Below are positions 53,296 through 63,025 of a stretch of DNA of 64,000 nucleotides, one piece after another. Each line of letters starts with the position of its first letter. The stretch's first letter is position 1. Both the position numbers and the translations under genes were made by a program. Source of the DNA: Bremerella sp. TYQ1 (GTDB lineage: Bacteria; Planctomycetota; Planctomycetia; Pirellulales; Pirellulaceae); assembly GCF_020150455.1 (NCBI RefSeq), contig NZ_CP083740.1, positions 5,725,001 to 5,789,000 of the forward strand, written 5' to 3'. The notes beneath the pieces were generated by a model. It did not search any database. It had not been told where the DNA came from and saw only the letters and a program-made list of their open reading frames with translations.

Positions 53296-55134
53296 ATGTC
53301 AGAGACCGTCACCAAAGTCGAAACGGATCGTGAGATTCTGCAGGAAGCACAGTCCAAAGGTGCCGGGGCAACGCTCGGTGCCTGGGTTCGCTTGTCGGGA
53401 CCTGGCTGGATTCAAAGTGCGATCACCCTCGGTGGTGGCTCGCTTTCCGGGGCGGTATTCCTGGGGATCTTGGGTGGCTTCAATCTTTTATGGCTGCAGC
53501 TCGTTGCGATCATCATGGGCGTGGTGATGCTGTCAGCGATCAGCTACGTCACCCTATCGACCGGCAAACGGCCTTTCAGAGAAATCAATACGCACATCAA
53601 TCCAGTGCTCGGATGGGGCTGGGTTTTGGCAACCGTCGCGGCGAACATGATCTTCCTGATGCCGCAGTTCGGGCTCTGCTATTCGGTGCTCAATAAAAAT
53701 ATGGGCCTGTTCCCTGACAGTTTGGAAGCGAAAATTGCCGTTTCCGTCGTCCTGTTTCTCGCCGGCGGCAGCATGGTTTTGCTGAACATGAAGCCTGGCC
53801 TGTCTTCCAAGATCTTCGATATTCTGCTCAAAGCGATTATCGGGGTGATTGTCCTTTGCTTCTTCGGCGTGGTGATCAAGCTCGCGTCTAGTGGCACGTT
53901 CTCTTGGTCGGAAGTGTTCCAAGGTTTCATTCCTGATCTGTCAGGATGGAGCAAGCCGACTGGGCAGTTGGCCGAAGTCGCGTCGCAGGTCGAAGAGCCC
54001 TATCGCTCGTTTTGGACTGACCGAATTGTTGCCGATCAACGGGCGTCGATGATCGGTGCCGCAGCAACTGCGGTGGGGATCAATATGACGTTCATGATGC
54101 CTTACTCGATGTTGGCTCGAGGGTGGGATAAACCGTTCCGCGGTCTGGCTCGGTTCGACCTGGCAACGGGGATGGCGATTCCTTACATCCTGGTGACCAG
54201 CTGCGTGGTGATTGCCGCTTCGTCGGCGTTCCATGCCAATCCTGGTGAAGCGTTTCTCTCGGAAGATCCTGCCGTGATGGCGAAAAGCCCAATCTATGGC
54301 GGTGCCGAAAAGATGCTCGCGAAACGCGTATTGGACGACAAAGATCAACCTTTGGAAATCCCTGCCGAATACAGTGACGCTTCCAAGAACGAAGAAGGTG
54401 AAGTCGTCTCAGCCACTCTGATTGAAAACCTCACCACGCCAAAAGAAGAAACTGGGCTTCAGCCGTACGCGCCGCTGAAAGAACGTATCGCTCAGCTTCC
54501 TCAGCAGGAAAAGATTCTCGCGGCCTCGTTGGTTAAACGGAACGAGGCGGTCTTGGCCGAGTCGCTCGAGCCGCTGCTGGGCAAGTTCCTTTCCAAGTGG
54601 ATCTTTGGCCTTGGTGTGTTTGGAATGGGCTTCTCGACGATCGTCATTCTGATGATGATCAACGGGTACGCGTTCACCGAAATGACCAATGCGAAGCCTA
54701 ACGGCATGATTCACATCATCGGATGTGCGTTGGCCGGAATTTCAGGGGCGTCTTGGTTTGTTATCTGGGATGGACCTGCGAAGACATGGCTCAGCATTTT
54801 GGCATCCAGTTTTGCTGGCATGTTCCTGCCGATTGCCTACGTGACATTCTTCATGATGATGAACAGTACCCGCATTTTGGGTAAGGATAAGCCTCGCGGC
54901 ATAAGCTGGGTGGTCTGGAATCTGCTGATGATTGTCTCGGTCGTCGGCGCGATTGCGGCCAGTAGCGTGGCGATCTACGACAAGGTGACCAGCAGCGGAA
55001 CTCCACTTCCTCTGAAGTACACCGTCTTGACCGTCGTGTTTGGTTATCTGATCCTGTTTGTAGGCGGATTCTTCTTCAAGTCGAAAAGTACCGACTCGGA
55101 CGCTACCGAAACGGAGACTGCTGACTCCGCCTAA
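53296..55134 (+). CDS. Divergent Nramp-family metal-transporter-like protein
   Basis: The 612-residue membrane protein has about eleven helices with the Nramp arrangement. However, the TM1 metal motif, DPGN in ordinary Nramp, reads GPGW here (residues 35-38), and TM6 has MMPYS in place of MPH. A long charged segment (about residues 345-450) lies between helices and has no counterpart in MntH. Transport of a different ion, such as magnesium, or of another substrate is possible; this is inference. ATG 53296 follows GAAGGA. Longer forms would run through the hairpin upstream. Confidence 0.8.
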   Translation: MSETVTKVETDREILQEAQSKGAGATLGAWVRLSGPGWIQSAITLGGGSLSGAVFLGILGGFNLLWLQLVAIIMGVVMLSAISYVTLSTGKRPFREINTHINPVLGWGWVLATVAANMIFLMPQFGLCYSVLNKNMGLFPDSLEAKIAVSVVLFLAGGSMVLLNMKPGLSSKIFDILLKAIIGVIVLCFFGVVIKLASSGTFSWSEVFQGFIPDLSGWSKPTGQLAEVASQVEEPYRSFWTDRIVADQRASMIGAAATAVGINMTFMMPYSMLARGWDKPFRGLARFDLATGMAIPYILVTSCVVIAASSAFHANPGEAFLSEDPAVMAKSPIYGGAEKMLAKRVLDDKDQPLEIPAEYSDASKNEEGEVVSATLIENLTTPKEETGLQPYAPLKERIAQLPQQEKILAASLVKRNEAVLAESLEPLLGKFLSKWIFGLGVFGMGFSTIVILMMINGYAFTEMTNAKPNGMIHIIGCALAGISGASWFVIWDGPAKTWLSILASSFAGMFLPIAYVTFFMMMNSTRILGKDKPRGISWVVWNLLMIVSVVGAIAASSVAIYDKVTSSGTPLPLKYTVLTVVFGYLILFVGGFFFKSKSTDSDATETETADSA

Positions 55135-55141
55135 TTTGATT

Positions 55142-55182
55142 CGAGTCGTCGATTCCCCGCGGTCGGATCGCGGGGCGACTCG
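55142..55182 (+). promoter_or_regulatory. Two-part hairpin in the asnS leader
   Basis: CGAGTCG (55142-55148) pairs with CGACTCG (55176-55182), and inside it CCCCGC (55155-55160) pairs with GCGGGG (55170-55175), with a six-base bulge on one side. It lies 30 bases before the asnS start and has no T run. Confidence 0.45.
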
Positions 55183-55211
55183 GCGAGGCGAAATAGCAAC
55201 AGGACGGAGCA

Positions 55212-56603
55212 ATGGAAAAGCGAACGGTCTTACAGGCTCGCAGTGCCGAGACCATCGGGCAGACGGTATGTCTCGAAGGCTGGGTCCGAACGCGGCGCGA
55301 CTCGAAGGGTGGCTTTAGCTTTATCGAGCTGAACGACGGAAGCTGCCTTGCCAATATTCAAGTGGTTGCCGACAACGATTTGGCAAACTACGAAGACGAA
55401 ATCAAACATCTCACCCCCGGCTCGTCGATTCGTGTCGTGGGTGAAGTGAAACAGTCGCAAGGCAAAGGTCAAACCACCGAGGTAAAAGCTACCGAGGTCT
55501 TTCTTTACGGGACTGCAGACGCAGAGACCTACCCGCTGCAAAAGAAGCGGCATACCTTCGAGAAGCTCCGCGAATGGGCTCACTTGCGTACACGATCGAA
55601 TACATTCGGCAGTGTGTTTCGTGTGCGGAATCGTGTGTCGTTCTCGATCCATCAGTTCTTTCAGGAACGGGGTTTCCTGTACGTCAACACGCCGATCATC
55701 ACCGCTTCCGATTGCGAAGGGGCAGGGGAGATGTTCCGTGTCACGACGCTTGATGTCGATCAGCCACCGAAGGTCAATGGCAAAGTCGACTTCAGCAAAG
55801 ACTTCTTCGCACGGCCAGCTTACCTGACAGTCAGCGGACAACTAGAGGGCGAGATCTTCGCCACCTCGCTCGGCAAAGTTTATACCTTTGGTCCAACGTT
55901 CCGCGCAGAGAACTCAAATACGAGTCGTCACCTGGCGGAGTTCTGGATGGTAGAACCAGAGATCGCGTTTGCCGACTTAGAAGAGAACATGGACGTCGCC
56001 GAGGCTTTCTTGAAACGTATCTTCACAGATGTCATGAACGACTGTGCGGAAGACATGGCATTCTTCAACGAACGAATCGAGCCTGGGATTCTCGACACAC
56101 TTACAGGAATTGTCGACAGCGAATTCCTGCGGTGCAGCTATACCGAAGCGATCGAGATCCTACAGAAATCAGGCCATAAATTTGAGTATCCTGTCAGCTG
56201 GGGAATGGACCTCCAGTCAGAGCACGAGCGTTATCTGACCGAGCAACATTTCAAGCGTCCGGTTATCCTGCACGACTATCCGCGAACCATCAAACCGTTC
56301 TACATGCGTTGTAACGACGACGGCAAAACGGTGCGAGCGATGGACGTTCTGGTACCGAAAGTGGGCGAAATTATCGGTGGAAGTCAGCGCGAAGAACGCC
56401 TCGATGTGCTTGAAAGCCGCATGAAAGAGCAAGGCCTCGACGCCGAAGAGTACTGGTGGTACTTGGACTTACGTCGATATGGAACCGTTCCGCATGCTGG
56501 TTTTGGCCTTGGCCTGGAACGCGTTCTACAGTTTATTACCGGCATGGGGAACATTCGCGACGTGATTCCGTTTCCCCGAACCCCTGGTTGGGCCGAGTTT
56601 TAA
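55212..56603 (+). CDS. asnS: Asparaginyl-tRNA synthetase
   Basis: The enzyme charges tRNA-Asn. The 463-residue class IIb protein has an N-terminal OB fold ([20 protein letters not shown]), then motif 2 ([22 protein letters not shown]) and motif 3 ([12 protein letters not shown]). The C terminus [12 protein letters not shown] is typical of AsnRS rather than AspRS. The presence of AsnRS implies direct charging of tRNA-Asn. It has a structured leader and is followed by the rhodanese gene after 33 bases. Confidence 0.97.
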   Translation: MEKRTVLQARSAETIGQTVCLEGWVRTRRDSKGGFSFIELNDGSCLANIQVVADNDLANYEDEIKHLTPGSSIRVVGEVKQSQGKGQTTEVKATEVFLYGTADAETYPLQKKRHTFEKLREWAHLRTRSNTFGSVFRVRNRVSFSIHQFFQERGFLYVNTPIITASDCEGAGEMFRVTTLDVDQPPKVNGKVDFSKDFFARPAYLTVSGQLEGEIFATSLGKVYTFGPTFRAENSNTSRHLAEFWMVEPEIAFADLEENMDVAEAFLKRIFTDVMNDCAEDMAFFNERIEPGILDTLTGIVDSEFLRCSYTEAIEILQKSGHKFEYPVSWGMDLQSEHERYLTEQHFKRPVILHDYPRTIKPFYMRCNDDGKTVRAMDVLVPKVGEIIGGSQREERLDVLESRMKEQGLDAEEYWWYLDLRRYGTVPHAGFGLGLERVLQFITGMGNIRDVIPFPRTPGWAEF

Positions 56604-56635
56604 ACAATCGCTTCGTTGCGAAAAGGAACCGAGAT

Positions 56636-57067
56636 ATGTCCTATCGAATGTTGCCTCTGACACTATGTGCTTTCGTCACGCTCGTATCGGCGTCGGCCGC
56701 TTGGGCGGTTGATCTGAAGGAAGTGAAGAAAGAAGTCGACGAGGGCAAAGCGGTTCTGCTGGACGTTCGCGAAGAGGTGGAATGGAAGAAAGCCCACCTC
56801 GTCAAAGCAGAGTTGGTTCCCCTTTCGACGATCGCTACCGATGCTCATGCGAAGAAAGCGATCGAGAAGTACACCAAAGATCCCGATTTGAAGATCTATG
56901 CCTATTGCCAGTCCGGCAAGCGTTCCGTCGTGGCATCTGACATGTTCAAGCGTGTCAAAGCAGACGTGATTCCGATCACGCAATCGTATCAGGATTTGCT
57001 CGACGCTGGTTTCAAGCAAACCAAGGGGACCGATCCTAAATATGATCCCCCGATCAACGTCAACTAA
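56636..57067 (+). CDS. Periplasmic single-domain rhodanese
   Basis: A signal peptide (residues 1-24, ending SAAWA) precedes one rhodanese domain with Cys91 in AYCQSGKRSV. The acidic start of the domain is LLDVREEVEWKKAHL. It would carry sulfur in the periplasm; the partner is unknown. ATG 56636 follows AAGGA. Its stop codon overlaps the convergent Nudix gene through CTAA at 57064-57067. A second rhodanese (7147-7491) in the window is cytoplasmic. Confidence 0.9.
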   Translation: MSYRMLPLTLCAFVTLVSASAAWAVDLKEVKKEVDEGKAVLLDVREEVEWKKAHLVKAELVPLSTIATDAHAKKAIEKYTKDPDLKIYAYCQSGKRSVVASDMFKRVKADVIPITQSYQDLLDAGFKQTKGTDPKYDPPINVN

Positions 57068-57564
57068 GATCGGAACTGGAAGTAAAAGAGCAGTGCGGCA
57101 AGCGTTTTTCCGTCTGCGATACGGCCATCGCGAACCATCTCTTTCGCTTCGCTTAGCGTAACGACATGGTTCTCGATTTCTTCCCCTTCTTCACGAGCCG
57201 GCTGGTACATAGTCAGTCCGGTCGCTATGTACATGTACATCTTCTCGTCCATCACGCCCGGCGATGGGTAATAGACCGAAAGCAGTTCGATGTTGTCGGC
57301 GCGATATCCGGTCTCTTCCTCTAGTTCCCGACCGGCGGTAATTTCCGGGGCTTCATCTGGTTCGAGCGTACCAGCAGGCAACTCAAGAAGCGTCTCTTCG
57401 ACCGCGATGCGGTAGTTCTTGATCAAGCATACATGCTCGTCATCTACCAGCGGTAAGATCACAGCTGCCCCGGGGTGCCGCATAATGTCCCTGGGACGCT
57501 CCCCTTGCCAGACACGTTCGACGTTGAAGCGGACTCCCTCAAAAACTGTTTCAGGCGACTTCAT
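57064..57564 (-). CDS. Nudix hydrolase, ADP-ribose pyrophosphatase-like
   Basis: The 166-residue protein has a complete Nudix box: GTLEPDEAPEITAG followed by RELEEETGY. The N terminus with ERVWQGERPRDIMRHPGA is typical of ADP-ribose pyrophosphatases. The most likely substrate is ADP-ribose or a similar dinucleotide. GAGG lies seven bases before ATG 57564, so I excluded a longer form. It overlaps the convergent rhodanese gene by four bases. Confidence 0.92.
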   Translation of the reverse strand: MKSPETVFEGVRFNVERVWQGERPRDIMRHPGAAVILPLVDDEHVCLIKNYRIAVEETLLELPAGTLEPDEAPEITAGRELEEETGYRADNIELLSVYYPSPGVMDEKMYMYIATGLTMYQPAREEGEEIENHVVTLSEAKEMVRDGRIADGKTLAALLFYFQFRS

Positions 57565-57649
57565 CTCGATACCTCTCTCGTAGCCAAAGACCGAGTCGTG
57601 AAACCCTTGATTATGCCGCAGGGGCATCTCGACAGGAATGCCTGTCGAT

Positions 57650-58705
57650 TTACGAGGTTCCTTCTTCTGTCGATAGTTCTAACGTTTGGGAATCGGCTGC
57701 TGCTTGGAGTGACTCGCCCAACTGATACAGCAAGTGAAACAAGAGGTTGAAGATCAGTATGCCAACGATCGCCCCCAATAATGCGACGCCGGTGACATGC
57801 TCGTGGATGAGTGTCCAAACGAATTGGCCGATACACAAGATCGACACGACGACTAGCGTTGGGGTTCGGCTGATTAAGTTGACGACCAACGCACCAAACG
57901 GTGCTCCCAAAGCGACAATCGGCGCGGCCGCCAACCAGTTGGTGTAAACCTCTGGAGCGATTGCAAACTGACTAGGGCTAATCTGGGATAGCAGAACGTT
58001 CGAGCCAATTCCAACCAGGGAGGTGAACGCCATCAAGATAACTGACGTTGGAATGGCAATCTTCAAATCGGATCGGTACAGCAAAACCAGCGTCGCATAG
58101 ATCATCATGTCGATGCCTACCCCGGTGATCGAAGAGGCGATCCCGCCAAAGATTCCAATCGTCAAACCAATGGCCGGATCGAATGACTTGCTGCGGTGAT
58201 GCATGCCTTGATTCGTGGTGAGCTCCTTGAGCTTTACCAGGTGCATGATACCGAAACTGGCCCAAATCACGCCAAAGATAAGTTTCACCCACAAATCGGG
58301 AACATACGGAGCGATAAAGGCTGCTCCCAGCGGTGTGCCGATCAATGAACCTATCAGGGCAGGGCGAAGCAGTCCCCAATCGACCGGACGATGTGTCGAC
58401 AAGATGTAAATGGCAGCCGAAGTCATGCCGATCGATTGGATGGCCAGGCCGAAGTTTCGACCGAGTGCGCCTGGCATCTCGAACAGCAGTACCAACACTG
58501 GAAACGCGACGGTGCCGCCGCCCATGGGAGTCGATCCGGCGACATACGATCCCAAGGACATCGTCAACGCAATCGGCCAATGTGAGGCGAGCGTTCCCCA
58601 GTGATTACCCACGGCAACAATGCCGAGCCAAACCGAATAAAAGACGACCAGCCAAAGTAAAAAGGGCCAGATCGGTGGCAGCCTACGGACGAAGAATCGC
58701 CCCAT
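57650..58705 (-). CDS. TauE/SafE-family sulfite-exporter-like transporter
   Basis: The 351-residue product has about eight membrane helices and the TauE/SafE pattern GSYVAGSTPMGGGTVAFPVL near the N terminus and ASSITGVGIDMMIYATLVL in the second half. Members move sulfite, sulfoacetate or other small anions, but the substrate here is unknown. A clear promoter lies at 58755-58783, about 43 bases from the likely transcript start. It faces the Nudix gene on the same strand, 86 bases apart. Confidence 0.9.
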   Translation of the reverse strand: MGRFFVRRLPPIWPFLLWLVVFYSVWLGIVAVGNHWGTLASHWPIALTMSLGSYVAGSTPMGGGTVAFPVLVLLFEMPGALGRNFGLAIQSIGMTSAAIYILSTHRPVDWGLLRPALIGSLIGTPLGAAFIAPYVPDLWVKLIFGVIWASFGIMHLVKLKELTTNQGMHHRSKSFDPAIGLTIGIFGGIASSITGVGIDMMIYATLVLLYRSDLKIAIPTSVILMAFTSLVGIGSNVLLSQISPSQFAIAPEVYTNWLAAAPIVALGAPFGALVVNLISRTPTLVVVSILCIGQFVWTLIHEHVTGVALLGAIVGILIFNLLFHLLYQLGESLQAAADSQTLELSTEEGTS

Positions 58706-58754
58706 CGAAGTTTCCTGGGTTACAACAAGATAGCGAGCTCAGCAACTTGCGCTG

Positions 58755-58783
58755 ATTATCAATGTCGGAACAACACTTGTCAA
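58755..58783 (-). promoter_or_regulatory. Sigma-70-type promoter of the TauE/SafE gene
   Basis: On the minus strand TTGACA (58778-58783) and GATAAT (58755-58760) are separated by 17 bases; the first is perfect and the second misses one base. It reads toward the gene that starts at 58705. Confidence 0.65.
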
Positions 58784-58909
58784 GACAAATGACGGTGGCG
58801 AATTGATCCCTCGATTTACCAATGGCGAATTCAAACGGCTGTTGGTAGACTCGCAGCGTAACAATGCCCCGAGGTACCGACAGGATCGTACGGAAAAGGT
58901 GGGGTAATT

Positions 58910-60097
58910 TTGGCCGAATCACGCTTGGCGGATGGGGTTCGGCGGCCAGGCGAATGCCCAGAATGTGAATTGGCAGAAGTGGTAACGCAGCAACTCGACC
59001 CCGATCATCCGCCTCCGAAACGTATCGAGCACCTCTCCGGTCCCATTCGTAAGATGGCCACCGGCGCTGCTTTGTTTGTGGCGATTTGCGTGGTGGCTGT
59101 CTTCGGCTACGTCGCCCATGGCTGGCGAATCGACGACGCCATCTACATGGTGATCATCACCATCTTCGGCGTCGGATATGGCGAAGTCCAACCGGTTGAG
59201 TCGCCGGCTCTGCGGGCGTTGACCATCATGGTCATCATCTCTGGCTATGGAGCGGTTATCTATACCATCGGCGGATTCATGCAGATGGTGGTCGACGGGG
59301 AACTACAAAAAGCATTAGGAGCACGTCGCATGTCGCTGGAAATTGATCGACTTGCAGGACACACCATCATTTGCGGCGTCGGTCGCATGGGATCGATTCT
59401 TGCCAGAGAACTCGCAACCGCCGCGAAACCGTTCGTTGTGATTGATACCGACGAACGTCGTCTTGCCGCGGCTCAGGAACTGGGTTACTTGTTCATCAAC
59501 GGCGACGCCACCGACGAACATGTCTTGGAGCAAGCTGGCATTAAGAAGGCTTCCGTCCTGACGACAGTTCTTTCGGAAGATGCGACCAATGTATTTGTGG
59601 CGGTGACTGCTCGCGGAATGAATCCTGAGATCATGATCATTGCCCGAGGCGAGAATCCTAAAACCGAGAAAAAACTGATCGGTTGCGGGGCAGATAAAGT
59701 CGTTTTGCCGACGGCGATCGGAGCGAAGAAGCTCGCGCAGATGATCATTCGCCCTTCCGCTGAAAATATGCTCGACCAAGTGACCACCCATGGTGATATG
59801 AACGATGAGCTTGGCCAGATTGGTCTCCGTTTCGACGAGCTTATCGTTGCCGATGGTTCAACGCTGGTCGACAAGACGATCAGTAGTATCGAGCTACGCA
59901 GCAATCATGGTTTTCTGATTGTCGGTTTGCGGCGAAGCGATGGTTCCAATGTTCTGAACCCGCCTGCGGATACGAAGTTGTCTTCCGGAGATGTGGTGAT
60001 CGTGTTGGGGCACTCCAACGACATTCCTCAATTGGCGGAACGTTTCTGTGCTACGCAAGGGAAAGTGACGTACCGCGGCGTCACCGTCGATTCGTAA
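58910..60097 (+). CDS. Potassium channel with RCK/TrkA domains
   Basis: The 395-residue protein has a polar N terminus with CPECE at residues 16-20, then two membrane helices around the K+ filter TIFGVGYGE (residues 84-92), and a C-terminal RCK region with the nucleotide motif CGVGRMGS near residue 155 and a TrkA-C domain at about 310-390. It would open or close in response to a bound nucleotide or ion. The start is TTG at 58910, which has AAAGGTGG upstream; the next ATG (MATGAAL) would remove the N-terminal helix start. GNAT follows four bases after it. Confidence 0.88.
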   Translation: MAESRLADGVRRPGECPECELAEVVTQQLDPDHPPPKRIEHLSGPIRKMATGAALFVAICVVAVFGYVAHGWRIDDAIYMVIITIFGVGYGEVQPVESPALRALTIMVIISGYGAVIYTIGGFMQMVVDGELQKALGARRMSLEIDRLAGHTIICGVGRMGSILARELATAAKPFVVIDTDERRLAAAQELGYLFINGDATDEHVLEQAGIKKASVLTTVLSEDATNVFVAVTARGMNPEIMIIARGENPKTEKKLIGCGADKVVLPTAIGAKKLAQMIIRPSAENMLDQVTTHGDMNDELGQIGLRFDELIVADGSTLVDKTISSIELRSNHGFLIVGLRRSDGSNVLNPPADTKLSSGDVVIVLGHSNDIPQLAERFCATQGKVTYRGVTVDS

Positions 60098-60101
60098 TTT
60101 C

Positions 60102-60599
60102 ATGGCAATCCAAATGGAAGTGCGACGTACCGACCCCGTAGAGTATCATCAGCTTTGGCAACTGTTCCACGAGACGATTCACCAGGTCAATTCGGCGGAT
60201 TACTCACAAGAACAACTCAACGCGTGGTCGCCAGAAGAGTATCAGTCGCTACCTTGGGAAACACGGATGCGAAAGATCGATCCGATCGTTGCCGTGGTTG
60301 ATGGAACGATCGTTGGGTTTAGCGATTTACAAACTGACGGCCTGATCGATATGTTCTACGTGCATCATCAATGGCAGCGACAAGGGGTCGGGCGTTTGCT
60401 GATGGACGAAATCAATCGCCTGGCATTTCAATTAACTCTTCACACGCTGCATTCATATGTCAGCATCACCGCCATGCCATTCTTCGAGAGGCACGGCTTT
60501 TCCGTTGTCAGAGCTCAACAGGTTGAAGTGCGTGGGCTTCGGTTGCAAAATTTCCTAATGCAAAAGCAATTGGTCGATCAGTCGTTGCCGCGAAGATAG
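60102..60599 (+). CDS. GNAT-family N-acetyltransferase
   Basis: The 165-residue product has the acetyl-CoA loop QWQRQGVGRLLMDEI and the C-terminal FFERHGFSVV strand-turn. It is of the small AAC-like GNAT type; the acceptor is unknown. It begins four bases after the K+ channel gene and is probably translated with it. The last 22 bases overlap the convergent pectate-lyase gene. Confidence 0.9.
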   Translation: MAIQMEVRRTDPVEYHQLWQLFHETIHQVNSADYSQEQLNAWSPEEYQSLPWETRMRKIDPIVAVVDGTIVGFSDLQTDGLIDMFYVHHQWQRQGVGRLLMDEINRLAFQLTLHTLHSYVSITAMPFFERHGFSVVRAQQVEVRGLRLQNFLMQKQLVDQSLPRR

Positions 60600-62011
60600 G
60601 AACTCATGCGTTCCAAATTACGCGAGAATGTTTCGCTGGAAATGTACTGATCTCCTGGGCGGAAGCGTTGATCGCCGACGAGCTTTTCATCGGTGAATGT
60701 GGTGATCCAGCGACCTTGGTCGTCTAGCGTATTCAACATCTCACGAATTTGATCTGGGGTAACCTTTCGAGGGGATGCCTTCGCATTCGGGCTACTGACC
60801 AGCTTGCGATATCGATCCTTAATTCGCTCCAGTTTGGCACTCGTCTTCCAACCGTAGTGATCCGGCAGATTCTTGTCGTCGTAGGTCAGAAAGTAGTCCT
60901 TCCCGTTGCGGTTCATGTACAGCGGGCGGTTCGATTCCAATTCGTAATAACGGGCCAGTTGTCCATCCGGTAGCAATGAAGACTCCAGGTACTTTACCCC
61001 TTTCGGAATCGGTTCTAGGTACTTCTTGTCCCGCGTGATGCTATAGATAGTTAGCAGCGTTTCCATCGCGTCTTGTGATTCGCGGCCAGAGATCGCCGCA
61101 GGCTCGAAGCGACGTGCCCAGATGGGATGCATTTCGTAGCTGTACTGCTGAGCCCAAGCAGGCTGTGGGCTCGGCATTTGAGCAAGGATCAAAAAGTCGC
61201 CCAGCTTCGCGAGCGACTTCAAATAACGCTCGTCCTCGTAGGTCTCGTACGCCTCGACAAGCATTGCGGTCACACTGCTGGCCAGGTCGTCGTTCAAGGT
61301 ATACATGTCCCAATAGTTTTTAATGCGTCCTTCGGTTTTCCAGTCGTACTTGGGGAAACTCGCTTTCTGGATTGGCAGCGAAGAATCGACAGGACCAGTC
61401 CAGACTTGAGGAAACGCACCATTGGCAAACTGAGCCGCCAACAAAGCATCCAACGCGGTCGTTGCAGCTTCGTGGATCTCTTGGTTTTGAAAGTCGTACG
61501 CTTTGTCCAAGCGGATTAGGAAACGGATCGCTGATTGTGTTTGATCGTCGTCAAGAGAAGAGTTGTTTTTGCCTTTTCCCTTTCCATTTCGATATTGGGC
61601 AACGCGTTGTCCTTTCGGATCGAAGTCGATCGAGTTTGTCCAGCCACCAGACTGAAGTTGCCCGTACAGCAACGCTTCGCCTGCTTCGTTCGCCGCTTCG
61701 AGATAAAATCCGTCGGCCGTCGCATGATAGGCATCGAGATAGGCCATTCCCACGGTTGGAGTCCCTGGGGGTTGCACCCAAACTTGGTCCTTCGAGGCGA
61801 CTCCTTCTCCGAATCGCTGTGTCAGATCGGGGCTGTAGAAATAGACATACCCACCATGGACGGCGACTTGATGACGATAGTAATGAGCCGCCTTCTTCAT
61901 CGCGTGCAACACATCGGTTGCCGACGGGGTGTCATCCGCTGCGTGCATGGACGAATCGAAAGTTGCAAGCAAAAGGGTCAGCGCAATGGCTACGCGATAT
62001 AGGGTAGGCAT
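60578..62011 (-). CDS. Secreted pectate lyase, PL10-like
   Basis: A signal peptide (residues 1-24, ending SSMHA) precedes about 450 residues. The protein has the (alpha/alpha)3-like helical architecture of PL10 enzymes, with repeated [23 protein letters not shown] and the motif ARFYELETNRP-like region [11 protein letters not shown]. It should cleave polygalacturonate by beta-elimination, outside the cell. I chose ATG 62011 because the signal peptide begins there; a longer form would add 21 residues. It overlaps the GNAT gene by 22 bases at the 3' end. Confidence 0.88.
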   Translation of the reverse strand: MPTLYRVAIALTLLLATFDSSMHAADDTPSATDVLHAMKKAAHYYRHQVAVHGGYVYFYSPDLTQRFGEGVASKDQVWVQPPGTPTVGMAYLDAYHATADGFYLEAANEAGEALLYGQLQSGGWTNSIDFDPKGQRVAQYRNGKGKGKNNSSLDDDQTQSAIRFLIRLDKAYDFQNQEIHEAATTALDALLAAQFANGAFPQVWTGPVDSSLPIQKASFPKYDWKTEGRIKNYWDMYTLNDDLASSVTAMLVEAYETYEDERYLKSLAKLGDFLILAQMPSPQPAWAQQYSYEMHPIWARRFEPAAISGRESQDAMETLLTIYSITRDKKYLEPIPKGVKYLESSLLPDGQLARYYELESNRPLYMNRNGKDYFLTYDDKNLPDHYGWKTSAKLERIKDRYRKLVSSPNAKASPRKVTPDQIREMLNTLDDQGRWITTFTDEKLVGDQRFRPGDQYISSETFSRNLERMSSYLRGND

Positions 62012-62102
62012 GAGGAGTCTCGAGCGAGCGGGTAAGGAAGAGTCGTTGCGACTCAAATATACCTTCCCCGGCATCGCGAAGAAAGCTTTTCACCGGTGCC
62101 GA

Positions 62103-62414
62103 TCAAACCGTTCCGGCACGCAGCCAAGGGCCGCCGCAGATGACAATCAGCAAGATCCATCCCGCGATTTGTAGCATGATTCTGGGGGTAGGCTCAGAGT
62201 TGCCGACCACTCGGCCATCGTCCGACAAGCGAAACATGCGATCGCAGTATTCTGGCCAGAAAATCACCGACAGCGGTAGCAAGAGAAATAGGGCCTGCGA
62301 CACGACGGCCTCCACGCTCATCGTTGTTAAAAAGTGAACGATGAGTGACAACCCCGCGATAACGACTGCTCCCGCGCGTCCTCGATCCCAGGCAATCAAC
62401 GATATCCTTTCCAT
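62103..62414 (-). CDS. Small membrane protein, unknown
   Basis: The 103-residue product has three hydrophobic segments (about residues 18-36, 40-55 and 83-103) and a short polar loop (DDGRVVGNSEPTPR). There is no recognised motif. It lies between the pectate-lyase gene and a terminator on the minus strand. The ATG at 62414 was chosen over an upstream start because the first hydrophobic segment follows it at once. I hold it as a probable gene. Confidence 0.55.
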   Translation of the reverse strand: MERISLIAWDRGRAGAVVIAGLSLIVHFLTTMSVEAVVSQALFLLLPLSVIFWPEYCDRMFRLSDDGRVVGNSEPTPRIMLQIAGWILLIVICGGPWLRAGTV

Positions 62415-62421
62415 GGCGAAA

Positions 62422-62458
62422 CAAAATGACCTCAAGCGTATATCTTGAGGTCATTCGT
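62422..62458 (-). terminator. Terminator after the VOC gene at 62502
   Basis: An 11-base-pair perfect stem (62426-62436 with 62444-62454), a seven-base loop and A-rich left flank that is T-rich on the minus strand. It separates the small membrane protein gene from the VOC gene. Confidence 0.8.
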
Positions 62459-62501
62459 TTTCGATAGTCAAATCTTGGAGGTAATTCGCCGGAATTGGCG
62501 T

Positions 62502-62972
62502 CTAGGCTTTCTCCATCGACTTGACCGCTTCTTCCAACTCCTCTCGGCTGACGGTTCGCTGCGGTGTCGCGAATGACCAGGTGTGGCCGAACGGATCGAC
62601 GACGCATCCATAGCGATCGCCCCAGAACATATCCGTGGCCGGCATGCGAACCGTGGCTCCTGCCGATTCCGCTTGGGCCATCGCTGCATCGCAGTCTGGG
62701 ACTTGACGATGAATCGTCACCGAGGATCCGCCGAGCGTCTTCGGCGACTGCGACTTCCCATCGCAGTATTCCGGGAAGTCATCGACCAGGTAAATGCTCG
62801 CGTCGCCGATCTTCATCTCGGCATGCATGATGCGCTTGCCATCCTCAGCTGGCAAGCGAAATGTTTCCTTCGCACCAAACGCTTTTTCGTAAAATGCGAT
62901 TGCGTCGGAGCATGGATCGCAAACGAGGTGCGGAATGAGTTCGGGGCGGATTTCTGGCAATGGATTGTTCAT
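62502..62972 (-). CDS. PhnB-like VOC protein
   Basis: The 156-residue product has the two-module VOC fold with the start PHLVCDPCSDAIAFYEKAFGA and the closing CVVDPFGHTWSFATP, typical of PhnB/glyoxalase-like proteins. The reaction is unknown. It lies next to another VOC protein on the same strand, as is common for DGPF/ECF42 surroundings. Confidence 0.9.
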   Translation of the reverse strand: MNNPLPEIRPELIPHLVCDPCSDAIAFYEKAFGAKETFRLPAEDGKRIMHAEMKIGDASIYLVDDFPEYCDGKSQSPKTLGGSSVTIHRQVPDCDAAMAQAESAGATVRMPATDMFWGDRYGCVVDPFGHTWSFATPQRTVSREELEEAVKSMEKA

Positions 62973-63025
62973 GAGATTGCTTTCTAGAAGTGGTGATAAA
63001 AGAAGTCAGACAATCGACGCATCGG

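Noticed and set aside
55135..55211. T-box riboswitch before asnS
   Set aside because: A hairpin is present, but no T-box sequence or terminator/antiterminator pair was seen.
62426..62454. Perfect inverted repeat considered as an operator
   Set aside because: The stem length, loop and flanking A/T runs fit an intrinsic terminator of the upstream VOC gene better.
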